DNA of 64,000 bases from Drosophila persimilis (Eukaryota; Arthropoda; Insecta; Diptera; Drosophilidae): NCBI RefSeq assembly GCF_003286085.1, contig NW_020825294.1, forward strand, positions 5,394,001-5,458,000, in the 5' to 3' direction. This document shows positions 48,965 to 62,066 of this stretch, piece after piece. Numbering within the stretch: position 1 is the first letter of the stretch; each line of letters starts with the position of its first letter. Below the pieces are notes generated by a model that ran no database searches, was not told the DNA's origin, and saw only the letters and a list, made by a program, of their open reading frames with translations. The translations under genes were made by a program, and so were the position numbers.

Positions 48965-50967
48965 GTAAGTCGATCAAAATGATATCGTTTTGGGGGGGTT
49001 TTGCCTGGAAGGGGAAGGAGTAAAACAGGAAAAAAGATTATAAAGATTATGGAAGATTCTCAATTGGGGGATTGAACAATATTCTGAGGGTTACAGGCGG
49101 TAAGGTGCAAGACTAGGGTACTTAGACTTAGGGTAAGGCTATGTAGGTTTCCCGATCAAAAGATTTGTGTCCCTGCTTATCATTTAGTACATTTAGTAGG
49201 TGCCTGAAAAGTATATGTTTCAGAGGGAGTTTCTTTATAAGATTACACCCAATATTTGTCAATCAATAGATGATAACTGTCCGAAATGTTGATAGGAATA
49301 TCGGCAATGTGTGTTTACACAATGATATGATGGGATAATTGTATGGTTGAGGGTATTTGAGAGATTTACTTGTTATAGAAGACTGACTGGCTCATAGATC
49401 TATAAGTAAACCACAAAACTATATTTTTCAGGAATATTCCTTGAAATATTAGTAGCAGAAACCAATCAAAAAGTCCTCAAGTTAAGATCTTCATAGGAAG
49501 TTTCCATTGTAGAGCACCCCGAAATTGTTTTTAACTAAATTTTAATCAATGAATATTTAAGTCTATTGTATTACAGATCTTACTTAAAGTTTATCAGATT
49601 TGCCTCAAGCTGATAGCTGATAAGCCATCAATTCATAGATTTACTGAGAGTAAAACAATCCCATGATGAGCAAATCCTCTGATTAATTGCCCCATTTGTA
49701 TAGGGTATCAATAGCTTCGATCTGCTAAGCTTTGCTTGGTTTTTGTTTGCTTTTAGCATATCTTTTGCGCAGTTTCTTATCGCTTCTAACAGCACCCCAA
49801 AACCTATCAATTTTCTTATCAATTTCTTTGTATTTTTTTGATGTATTTCTTGGGTTCCGTTTTGTGTTGCTCCACTTTTTTATACACAGTCGTGTATATA
49901 TTTTTTGATAGGGCTATCGAAGGTTTGTTAATGGCCATACCATCTATCCATCCACCCACCTGTATACCCACCTGTATCTGTGCCTGTTCCATGGCAATCT
50001 TGTCCGAGTTTTTAATGAGTTCAGGGCCATGGGGCAGGGCACGGACTGGCTCTCTGAGTAGATAACAATTGCATTCAAAGTCTTTTAATAATTCATCAGA
50101 GAACACTCGTAGAATTAGAAATTACGAGCAAATGAAGTCTGATGAGTGGGGGAATAAATAAATAATTGAGGAGAGGCAATTCTATAGATATATCTATGGG
50201 TATCCGTGGAACTATTTAAGCTCTTGGTTTTTTGTTTTCTATAAACTTTTCTTGAAAGGTGCAAATTAATTTGCTTCATCTTCACTTTTTTGCTTTATTT
50301 TCTGTCTCTGACGTCATTTGGTGTGTGTCTGTGTGTGTGTGTCTGTGTGAATATACAAATTAACCACATTGGCCTGCCCTGAATTGCCTTTAATTAGATG
50401 GCATAGACGCCCCCCCACAAAAGTGCCACCGAAAAAGTTCATGAACTCTGGGGAAAGAGCAGCAAAATGGCAAAATAGCAAAGGTGTGGAGCTTGAGCTT
50501 GATTTATTGTGCTCGTGTCGTGTGTATTAAACATCGTTTAGCCGTGGTTAAGTCTGATGATTGTAGAGCAAAAATTTGCTTGAAATATAAGCCCAAAGTT
50601 AGGCGAAACCCACTGTGCGTGTTGCGTGTGCTTTGCTTTAAATTCCAGCTTAATTTCGCAGATATATAATAATGTATCTATAATGCATGTTTGAGTACTC
50701 GCTGAAGTGCGCAGCACACAAATCGCTTGCCGCCACTGAAATGACAATTTCTGTGCACGCCCCTCAGGGGCTTGCATTATACAAATTAACTCTGAAAATG
50801 AGACAAACGCGGGATGGCTGGAGGGCTGGAAATTAATACCTTCTGAACTTTGGCTTTAGGGCTACAGAGAGATAGAGGGAGGGGAAGGGAGGGGGGGTCA
50901 CAGTCAACAATCTAACAAATTGTTAAACATTCCAAAAGGCAGAACAAATTATAATTTTATACATGTA

Positions 50968-51005
50968 TTTATACCCTTTCAGAGGGTACTAAAGGATATT
51001 TGAAA
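50968..51005 (+). repeat. ACCCTTTCAGAGGGTA relic word
   Basis: ATACCCTTTCAGAGGGTACT is the imperfect palindrome found in many old Drosophila interspersed repeats. Related words lie near 36,083-36,102, 41,844-41,866, 55,502-55,518 and 60,667. The flanks are too diverged to place in a family. Confidence 0.4.
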
Positions 51006-52194
51006 CGTTAGAAAGGAAGATTTTCAGAACTCATAATATTATTATTATTTTTTTTTTTAGAAGTGTCTATCCTTCTGTTCAACCTTCTTATGTATTTTTT
51101 TAATGAAATATCATCATAAAATCTGTCTTTTTTTATGGTTTGAAAAGCATATTGCATCAAAAACAGTCGAAAATCCTTAAACTTCCCAAAAGGAATACGA
51201 GTATTGGTCGTTTCTGAACATTGACCTTTCCTAAGAAAATTTATATAGTATCTATATGTATCTCTGCCCAACCTTTCATCATTATCTTATCATAAAGAGT
51301 TTGTGCCTACAACTAGTGGAATAATAATATTCAAAATCGTATTAATCTCTCATAGACACCATCCATTTTCAAGCGTATCCTAATCTTCGGTGTTGAATTC
51401 TAATCTTTTCCTTTTTGTTAGTTTGTTTTGTTGGGGAATTTTTTCTGTTATTTTTCAGTTCGCAGTTCAGTTAACATGCAAAACATTTTCAATTACAAAT
51501 TTTTCGCAACAAAAAAAAAACAGCAAAAATTAACAAACCGCGGAGAATCCCCCCACAGATGATCAACAATTTTGTTGCCTTTGTATTTCCCTACACGACG
51601 CAAACAACAATAAAATAAAAATTCATTAGATAAGAGATTTGAATCGGAGGTAAGCCACGATTCGTGGAATTGTGTGTTGTTTGATGATGCTCTCGAGCCA
51701 ACTCATGAATTTTCTTTCAATTTAAATCAAACATCAAAGATTTCAACAAGCCCAAGCCCAAGCCAATTGAAGTGCGAATATCTATATGTACGGGTGCCTA
51801 TGGCAGCCATAGATATAGATATATATCTCAGGCGAGACGAGTCGAGACGAGCCGAGTGGAGCCGGCAATAACAAACTGAGCAAATGTGAATGTATCTTGT
51901 AGTGTGTGCTTTGTTTGGGTCACGGAACCGGCTCCGGCGACTGTGTGAAAAACACCCAAGCTCAAGTTGAGCAAATCTGTAGGTATCTAAATGTGTCTCT
52001 AGGTGTGGATATATCTATGGGTTTGTCAATTCATTGGGGATTACGTAAATGAATGAAATGCTTCCCCGTAATGAGAGAATCTTGTGATATTGAGAATGGC
52101 AATCGGGTTTAAGCTATAGCGAAGGTTTCCCAGCTTGAAAGTAATACTAAATTAATCACGATCGACTATAAAGGAATGATTACAGTTTATTCCT

Positions 52195-52575
52195 GCTTAG
52201 CTTTTATATAAAATAAATCATAATAAAATAAATTAAAAATAAAAGTTTATTTCAATTAATAATAAATTAATAAATTAATAAAAAAAAATTAATAATATAA
52301 AAATAAATAATATAAAAATAAATAATATAAAAATAAATAATATAAAAACATTATAATATAAAAAAAAATAATAATATACAGACAAATTAAAATATAAAAA
52401 AAATATATATTAAAAAAATAATAATATAAAAAAATAATAATATGAAAAAAATAATAATATACAAAAATAATAATATAAAAAAAATTATATACAAATATAA
52501 ATAACATGTGATAAATAATAAATAATAAATCAAATAAATAAAATATAATAAATAATAAATCAAATAAAATTATTA
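52195..52575 (+). repeat. AATAAATAATATAAAA tandem array
   Basis: About 380 bases of A-rich repeats made of AATAAATAATATAAAA and AAAATAATAATAT units. The minus-strand open frame rich in Tyr, Phe and Ile is an artefact of the repeat. Confidence 0.9.
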
Positions 52576-54384
52576 AATTCCTTTTCCGATCATACGATTC
52601 TTCCATTAAGTAGTTCAAGATTTAATTGCTTAAAACTAACAATACAATACAGAGCCAGTTATTACACTTACGAGATTGTAGCTATAGTAGAACATTACGT
52701 CATGGATCTTACTACAGAGATTTTAATTATAGCCTCAGTCCAGAAATGATATCACTTTCGTAATGAATAATTGCGGTTTGACCTTGACTTTCATTCGGTT
52801 TTATAGATAAAACGGATTTTTGCTGGTAGATTCAAATTCGTATAAATAACGAATTATATATCAAGCATAATTTATATAAGATTAAGGGTTTAATCGGAGT
52901 TCTCAACAGTAAAAATTCCAAAATAGGTATTTTTGGGTAGCAGTTATAAGACTTTTAAGACAGTTATAGGAATTAATATTATTAATAAGGCCACGCTGGT
53001 TTTTAGTGTGTGGTCAGATGTGTATAAAGAATTCCCCCCAAAATATATTCACGGAAAATTCTAATTGGAACGATATCTTATTTAACCTTTTATTCAGTAA
53101 AAAAGTTGAACAAATTAAAAAATATTTTAACAAATAAATATGTCATTCGCAAATGTCCATAAATATTTCGCTTATCAAACAGAGGAATTTTAGTCTGCTT
53201 TTGACTTTTCTACAAAAGTTTTCATAAATAATATTCGCCACAAATATTCCCCTTATCATGCCATTGCTATTCTTTAAGACTTTGTTTGTCTCTCAATAGA
53301 TGTAGACCCACTCATGGCAAAAGCAATTTCAATATCCAAGTTTTGTTGAAGAATCAAACAAAATTCCAAACTTCAATGGATTCATTAAAAACTTGTAATC
53401 ACAACTCAAACAATCAGCGAGCGACAATCAAACAATTTTTGTGATTCGTGTGCACAAAAAACCAAGTAAATAATTGAGAAAAAACGACATGAAAGACCCA
53501 GACCACAGAGCCCAGACCCTACCGTAATTTAGGTCTCCCGAGTCGAGTCTTTTGGCCATTAGCGAACACATGCTATCGGCCAGAGGGCAGCCAGAGACGA
53601 CGGCGTGTAACTCGAAGATAAACAATCCGAAACAGAGGGGCCAGAAGCCACACGAATAAATATCATAAATTTCGACAAGGTCAACAGAATAGCAATAGCA
53701 ACAGCAATTAAGGAAGCACACGGAATTACAGTCTCCTCCGCTCCAAAGAAAAGCCCCAAACACACGAATGCAAATATTGATTTTACATCTGGAAATAAAC
53801 CAGTGGCACTTCCTCTCTCTCTCTCGCAGGAATCAAAAATAGGTCTGGCAGGGGGCTTACAGCGGAGCTGGGAGAAAATTGGAAATCGAACATTAGGCGC
53901 GTCTCGGGCGCGCACACCGTCCAGCATAATAACGATTTGTGTCTGGTAAGCGGATTCATTAGCACGTGCATGGCGAGGCTTTGCTTGGGATTTTGCTTTG
54001 TTTTCTCGTCTGACGATTCAGGCATTGCTGCCTTTTTTTTGAGAGAGATGAGAGAGCCATAAACTGAATTTGTAAGATGCACAGAGAGAAAAGTATAGGA
54101 GTTTGTGGAACGACGAAAGTTGGTGGCAGTTTTTAGTGAAGATTACTTTGGATAGTTATTGAATGAACGCTCTCTTAATGGATAGTCCTCGAATAAAACC
54201 ACTATAGAGGCTATTAAAATCAGAGAAAAATAGCATAGTTAAATGAAACAAACCAATTTTAATATGAAATATTCAGTTTTTAAACTAAAAAGAATTTATT
54301 TTGGTTGGAAAAATAAATATATTAAAATATTTCAACGAAATTGATGGTAAGGATCTGTTAAGATCTCTCTATTATGAGATATAT

Positions 54385-54490
54385 ATTTATTTATTTTAAA
54401 TATAAAATGTATTTTATTTTATGTATTTTATTTGAATATATTTATAAATATATTTATAAATATATTTATTTTATTTAAATATATTTATTA
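54385..54490 (+). repeat. TATTTATAAATA array
   Basis: Repeats of ATATATTTATTTTATTT and ATATTTATAAATATATTTA, the latter self-complementary. The array is simple AT-rich sequence with no sign of a gene. Confidence 0.7.
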
Positions 54491-57400
54491 TTATCTGTTT
54501 TCAAATATTTTCGTATTAATCTCAAAATGTTATTAAAATTTGTACACTCGAAACAATCGAAATTGGTACTTAATATATGTATGTACAGATATGTATATTT
54601 TAAAATCTAAGTGTAAACGATATTAAAATCTCAGTGTTTTTTTCTCTGGGTGTAGTTTTTCCAACTTTTCCTTCGCATACCTACACTATCAGCTCTCTGA
54701 CAGTGCCTCTCATCACCATCTCAAAGATACATTCATCTGTGTGCCGACCCATACAGTGTTTACGACTTTGACCTTTAGCCATGATATGGTAGTTTTTACT
54801 CTAATGACAATGACGACTGTTTCGCTAATAAAATGGCCGTAAATGTCATGGTGTTATTAATAAAAGCCATCAAACTCAATTGAAACCATACGTTCGGCTG
54901 CTGCATGGAAATTGCTAATAAAGTCGTTCCAATCTGCCAAGTCTGCCATCATCAGCTGCCGCCGACTTTGGTGTTTGGGGCATGCCCCAGGCGCGGAGAC
55001 AGCGAGTCGGCAGCAGAGCTCTCTGTTGTGACAAGTGTCATGAGGAGCTGTCAACGCGCTGAAAGCTGAAAGCCGAAGCCGCGTAGCCATGAGCGCGAGA
55101 AGTCGACTATTTAACGTCCACCAAAAACAACAACCACAACAACAACAGCAACAAAATTATAGTTTTTAATTAAAAATGCAACCAGTTTTCATTTTCTCTT
55201 TGCTTTTTGGCTTCTGAGCTTTGCTTTAAAAGTTTCCTTCAAATTATGTAAGTTTTTTGCGTATTTTTTTGAAAGAAAAACCAAGAAAGATTTTTGAAGA
55301 AGCTTTGGATACCCTTAGAGATGGATTTAGGCATAATCTGGGGGTTGAAAAAAGTATTAATATTCTCTGGAATTTATCTGTATTAAAAAAAGGTTTTATC
55401 GCCAGGAATTTCATAATTCATCCATCGATTTGAGAGACCTTTAATACTATATAATTTATACAGATATAAATGTTTCCCTCTCCGCATTGGCCTCGTTTAT
55501 AATACCCCTTGAAAGTGTATAAAATTGAGTTCAAAAAAGGTAAACTTGTCTGCGATAAAAAGCCCAACAGAATCCCCTTTTCCTCTCCCCACTTTCCACT
55601 CAGTCCCCCCCTCATACAGCTCTTTCTTTTGCTCTTTTTTCCTTACAGTTTTGTTTGCATTTTTAATATGGCACACCATTTTTTTTGTTGTGTATGCATA
55701 GCTGGCCAATTCATAAATGTATAATGGGGGGATTGAGAAAATAAGTGTTTATAAATATTAAATTAGCTGCTGCTGCTGCTGCTGCCCCTCGTTCAAATGA
55801 AGATACAATTTTGGCTTACTCTTAACAAAAATCCAGTTCCAGTTTGAATTTATTTATTAGATGTATGTAAAAACCTGTATTTTAATTGGCAAGATCTGAA
55901 TAATGGATTCCGAGAATGTTATTATTGCTGAACTATATAAATTCTTTGTTTTAATCGAGAAACGGAAGTGGCGCCAGCAAATCTTAGAAGAAAATTGCTA
56001 AAAAATTAAATACTTTATGGGTTTTGATAAGAGTATTCCATCGGGGGAAATAGCAACCAAAAAAATATTAAACAGAGCATGAGTTTTTTTTTATGTATTG
56101 TTTTTATTTTATTTTAAATTTGGGTATAGAAATAAATATGTAAATTATGTGCACAGCATGAGGTGGTAAATACTGGAATTTTTATAGCCGCTATAGAAAA
56201 TGAGGTAAATTTTTACAGAAATTTTGTAGGTGGCTCAGGGGTTCTAGACTGTGGGATACCCTGGTGTTTAAGGCCCTCAAAATGTGCTAGAGGAACGTGC
56301 GAATGTACTGTAATCGTATTCGTAGGAATTACAATTTTTTCTGTGGTAAGAGGAAGGTATATATTATTTTTTTGGTCTAGTAAAAGGCGACATTTTTACT
56401 CCCTTCGTTAGAGATTTAATTGTGGCAATATCTTATGATTATGAGAATAAATATTGTACCTTTGTTTTGAAAACTGTATATGTTGATTTATCAACTTTAA
56501 TTTTATTAAATTTTATATACAAAATTTCAGAAATGTACCTTCTGCCCTTACAGCACCATCCCACAAGCCCAACACACCTTTCATCTCCCCGTAGACCCCT
56601 TAGGAGAAACAGCATTACCCAACCAAAAACACACAAAAGCCGTGTTAAATGCTAAATATTTGATTGGCAACAAATGAAGTTAAAAGTTAAGCTGGAGCCA
56701 CAGCCAGAACCCGATTCAGAGTAATTTTCAGGCCAATTGTCAGATGCTCCACAAAAATAAAACACACAATTTTTGTGTAAAGTTCTTTCAGAAAACTGTA
56801 CTGTAGCCACAAAATTCGGTTGGGGAAAACTCGAAGGAAAAACTATTTGAGTAAATTTACGGCGTAAACTTATCCCCAGAGTGAAGCTGCGAAAAATGGT
56901 TAAGCTCTTGTTTGCTTTTCCAATTTACAAGAGGGGCAAAACCAACAAAAGTGCGGGGTCCGAATCCGTCGAGAAGTTGAGAGAACCATTTAGATGGATG
57001 TAAATCAAACCCGAAACTCGTTGTATTTTTTGGGCGACCCTGAACTTGGGCCACAAAAAACTCGGATTCGAATCGAATCGAATGTATAGCCAATTAGGCG
57101 CCGTGTGAATATTTATGCGCTAATCAATGATCGGCTCATATTTATGGGTGTATTCGAAACGGTGCGGTTTTGCCTCTCCGGCTTTTCTGTTGAATAAACA
57201 TAAATTTCCATAAAGAGCGCCAGACCCGGGCCCAGTCGTGGAAATTTATGGTGTGGTTAGAGCCCAATCCCTACTCCCCTTTGACCTTTTCGTGAGTGAC
57301 ACATTTGTTTGCGTGAAATGTGGCAAAACGGGGCTCACGCCTGAAAGGCCCGCCATTAATCATTATTATTCTGACAAGTGAAACCTTTGGATCGGTTAAT

Positions 57401-59993
57401 CCTTGTGAAGAAAACATAAACAGACGGTAGGATTGGGTGCCAGAGACTCCATGGGGCACTGGAAATGATTGCGCCATCGAGGTGGCAGGAGCTGGAGTTT
57501 TGAATAGGTGTATCTCTGGTGTTCGGAAGGTCTCTGCTTAGAGGACTATCATCCCAATAGTAGACAGAGGCATAGATCTGGTTATCTTCCATCGAAATGT
57601 AACCCAGGTCTGTGCTTCAAGGTGTGCCACGAATCCTCTAATGCCTAAAAGAAAGCCATCCAAGGGATTCGGAGCAGGATCGGAGGTAGATCCAAGGTCG
57701 AGCGTTTACCAACTTTGGAGACTTCCGTGAAACCCTTGAGAGCACCACAAAATCCCCATCGATGTTCTTTTGGGTTATTTTTATGCATTTGATTGATTTA
57801 CTTGTGAATAAAATCGAATAAAATCATGGCAAAGCCCATGAAATATTCGCATTTTTTCCATGAATTTTCCCTGCTCATTAATCTTCCATCGAATATTAGG
57901 TTACAAATGGAATAATAATGCGTATATATAAAATATGTCACAGAAATCGTTCCGCTTTTTTGGCCTGGCTGACAAATGGCAAAGCTGATTGAAGCGACCC
58001 CAAAAGTGGTAGAGACAGAGACAGAGAAAGAGAGATGCCTTAAGCCTAGAATTCTAATGACATCCAATAAATCTTTCCGCCACAATTTACATATTGACGC
58101 TGTAACGAGTTTCATTGAAAGAGTTGTAGTATTCACAAAAGGTTACCATTTCCATTTCGATAGGGTACCCTTGGGGCACAGTTTACTTTTTTTTGTTAAT
58201 TAATCAACTTTTGTGCCTTTGGGGGCAGATTCGGCCAACTGGTTGGGGCTCTGTTTAGAGTTTTTGGCCGATAAATTGAAACCAGAACACTCCCCAAAGG
58301 CCCCAGCGTTGGTTCCCAGCGATGAAATTCAATAGAGCGTAACCAAATCCTATTTTCAATCAAATTTAATGAAATTTTTGAATGCAATTCTCGCGGCTTT
58401 TGTTGCATTTTGACGTCAACTAAGCATTTCATTGGAAAATCCATTCCCGCCCCGTCTCGAGGGAACGCTTTTGGAATATTTATTCAGAGCTCGTTGAATT
58501 TTTCAAGCCAAATATTTTGCACATTTTTTTTTTGTTTTTTTTTTTGCTAGACCCTGACGCATTTGCATTAACAATTTATGCCAATTTTCAGTTTGCGTTT
58601 TTCGCTCTTTTCGGTGGAGTAATTACTGGGTGGGTTGGGGGTTCTTTTTGGGGTTCTTAAGTGCACAAGAAACATGAAATTTGTAATTTGAAATTGTAAT
58701 GAAGTTTGGCTGCTCTGTGGCCGTAAAACTTTTCCCCAGTAGCCGAGGAAAATTCTTTATTAGCAGCTGAGGAAAGCGCCAGGGGAATTACTATGCAAAT
58801 TTACAGAGTTTTAAGTAGAACAGAAATCCGTAAATATATCAAAACTCAAGGTTCAAGATGGTGTTGTTGGTTCTTCGGGTTGCCAGAGGATTTATTCTGT
58901 GACCCTGCGAATATATGTTTATCCCAAAACGAGTGTTAGCGACTGTCATATCTTTTTAATAACAGTGTTCTAACTCTTTGATAACAAACTGATAAATATA
59001 GATTATAGATCATATGAATTTTCATAAGCACACACCAAAAAATATGTCCATACATATATCATTGAACTTATTGAATTTATTGTGGATTATATTTGCCCAA
59101 ATCCAAATATTTGTATGAATATTGAATATTTTTATTATTAAAACATATAAAGTTGCGCCATCAAATCCAAGCTAAAATTGACCAAAAAACTAAATACTTT
59201 TTGCGTTTTTATCGGAGAGAAATCAAACGGAATTAAAACCAAAATAGCCACCAAAAAATAGCAAACAGAGCATGAGTTTTGAATATGTATTTTTGATTTT
59301 GAATACAGAAATTGCAATTAAAATTATTTGCACTGGATGAGGTGCTAAATTTTATAGGTTTTTTTCTGCTGGAAGAAATATGGTACATTTTTACAGATCT
59401 TCTGAAGGTCGGGGTGGACGAGGGACGAGGCTTGAAGGCCTAAACAGTCAGATGATGGCCAAAATGTGTTTATAATAAAGTTGAATTTTCTGTATGACCT
59501 TTTTATTAAAAAAGAATGCATAAGGGTTCGGTATGTGATCCTTTCCAGGCTCAAACGTTTTCTTTTCAGGACAACCTCTAAGCTGGAAGAGCCTCAACAT
59601 ATTTCGCTCTTAAAATAACTAATAACCAAACTATTTGCAACGCTGTTTCCTTTATTGGAAAGCTTTCGATTCCCATAATCCTAATTAATAGAAATCTCCA
59701 TTAGCACTAAATCTATTTTGTGTCGCTTTCAATTACAAACAAATTAATTAAATGGCACTTTCATCATTTCATTTGCCCGATTAAGTAGTAACCCTAAACC
59801 GTTGTCTGTTTTGCAAATTCAATTCAAATATGTGCCACTTTTGAATTTTTGTGGGTTAGGCTTTGGATATTAATAAGCAATTAGCCAGAAATGACCTCAA
59901 TACGGATTGGAGCCAGCGGGGAAATTTCCCTGGCCGAAGAGTCCCACGAGCCCAATGACATTTGATGGCATTTTAAGTGCCGGCGAATGAACA

Positions 59994-60155
59994 GCTGAGT
60001 AATGCTCTCTCCCTCTGTTTATTTGTGGTATGCCCTACCCATCATTAACATTATCATCTGTTTCAAATATCGAAGCTGAGTAATGATCTCTCCCTCTGTT
60101 TATTTGTGGTATGCCCTACCCATCATTAACATTATCATCTGTTTCAAATATCGAA
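59994..60155 (+). repeat. 81-bp tandem duplication, one mismatch
   Basis: Two head-to-tail copies, 59,994-60,074 and 60,075-60,155, beginning GCTGAGTAATG and GCTGAGTAATGATC. They differ at one base near the start (C versus A). The unit is complex, not simple-sequence, so this is a very recent duplication, a polymorphism, or an assembly artefact. Confidence 0.95.
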
Positions 60156-60663
60156 GTTCCATAAAAAAGAGGCCCTGCCGGAGGGCCACAGAAAAATACC
60201 TTCAAAAAAACATAAATTTCTGGGAGCGTGGCAAGCAAATTGACTTCCGTGTGGGAAATTATGGCGTGTGTGGAGTCAAATAAAGTGCGGAACCGACAAA
60301 CCAATAGACAGCCAAGCCAGACAGAGGTCGAGAGTGGAAAGTGGGAGTGGAAAACCTGGAGAGAATCGAGGGAAACGACTGAAAAAACTGTGGAGCCTGG
60401 AGAAATTCAAGGGGCACTGAGCGGCAACTGTACGCACAGGAATCGACGACAAATCATGATTTCTGAGGGCCCATCAACACGGGAAAATACTGTGGAGGGG
60501 AGGCAGTGCCACTCGAAGAAGCCCCGTGTCGCTCTCATGTCTCACGTGAGCATTTACGCAATCACCAGACTTAACCCCCTACATGTGTCACTCTCTCTCT
60601 CCTTTGACCCCATTCTCCACTCTCCAAAACCATCAATGTTTTGCTTGTTCTCTTGGGAAAGTT

Positions 60664-60800
60664 GGCAGAGGGTACTATGACTTTTAGCAGAGGTTTGTAA
60701 GGCAGGAAATGAAAAAGAAATTACAAGAGTTCAAGTATTACGTAGAACCCCTAGGTACGCCCTAAAAGAAGGTAGTGGAACGATATATTATTTTCTCAGT
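60664..60800 (+). repeat. Diverged interspersed-repeat relic
   Basis: CAGAGGGTACTATGACTTTT, then AGCAGAGGTTTGTAAGGCAG and GAAATGA, follows the order of the widespread Drosophila repeat segment that begins with AGAGGGTATTATAATTT and continues AGAAGTTTGCAACGCAGTGA. The match is recalled from general knowledge and is imperfect. Confidence 0.45.
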
Positions 60801-61980
60801 ATTTTAGGGTATCTAAGACTTCGACTTGACCATCTCTACAATGTGTTTCCTGTTCTCATATTGATTTCTTGTTGTTTTCGGGGCTTTGGCAACATTTTTG
60901 ACTTTTGCTCTCTGCTCAAACACCTTAAATCTCTTGCATGCGATTTTCCTCACATGTTTCGTAATGTCAACAAGAATTTCCCCCTTTCCCTCTCCCTCTC
61001 CCACTCCCAGTCGTGTCGTTTTTTACCCCCTCTCAACGACTGTAGTCAATCTCTTGTGTGGCAATCGTCTGAGGATTTTAATTTGTCGCCTGCTCTCATC
61101 GGCGTTTTTCAAGGGGTGGAGGGGTGGAGGGTAAAAGGTGGGGGGAAAATGCTTTACAAGTTGGTGAAATTTTCCTGCATTTCTGCTGCTTTTTGTTTCG
61201 TTTTTCTCTCGATGATTTTTGATTAATGTTGACTTTTTTTCTCTTCTTTTCTTTCTTTGCTTTTGTCTTGGCCTCTTGGCTGCTTTATAAATTGGATATT
61301 AACTAATGAGCTTAAGTGATTTGGTAGCATTTTCTGCTCTTCTTTTTCCCCCTTTTTCCCCCCTTTTCCCCCTTTGTTTGTGTTGTGAAAGCGCCAGAGT
61401 TTTGGGGGGAATCGCTGTGTGGGTTCTATGGAAAGGGAAAACTATGCCCTGGATGCTGTGTGTTTGTGTCTTCATTGTGAAAGTCATTCATGGATACAGC
61501 CAGTGATTTATCAATGGATTGTGTAATTCATTGATTAAAGAGTTCCTACACTTGGTATTTGCTGGACTTTGGGGAACGTATAATACTATTTTTATTAATC
61601 CATTTAAATTATATTATTATTTAATGGAAATCTGTACAACAAATGAGTGACTGCCAATAAAAAGTAGTAGAAAGTAGTCCGAATTTTCATACTTAAGAAA
61701 TCTGAAGATTACTCCTCCCATAGATGTCTGGAAAATGTATTCTTTTTATGAATTAATTTTGCCTGAAGATCGCGTAAAATTAAGCTGCCACAAAATGCTG
61801 TAATCTGATTTTATGGAGGGAAATCTTGAGTTCCTTTAGGCAGCTTTTTCGCAGTTGCTGACTGATAATGAATGATGATATAATGCTCATACAGAAAATG
61901 ATGGGAATGTCTCACTTTTATTAGATCATAAAATACCAGGGCATACATAAGTACATATTAGAGTCTTGCATTAAGAGGAA

Positions 61981-62066
61981 ACCGAATCAATTCGGTGCCA
62001 TTCGGTGCCATTCGGGACGCTTCGGTGCGATTCGGTGCTCTTATTCGGTTTTTAGTGATTCGGTAT
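61981..62066 (+). repeat. ATTCGGTGCC tandem repeat
   Basis: About six imperfect copies of a 10-11-base unit with core TTCGGTGC, beginning next to an ACCGAATCAATTCGGT inverted pair. It decays rightward into ATTCGGTT and ATTCGGTATG. Confidence 0.75.

Noticed and set aside
57356..57592. Minus-strand frame starting MEDNQIYASVYYWDD
   Set aside because: Looks somewhat protein-like at first, but has no matching splice sites, family resemblance or supporting neighbour.
60228..60680. 150-codon open frame on the + strand
   Set aside because: No coherent protein character or splice framing; likely chance in a GC-richer patch.
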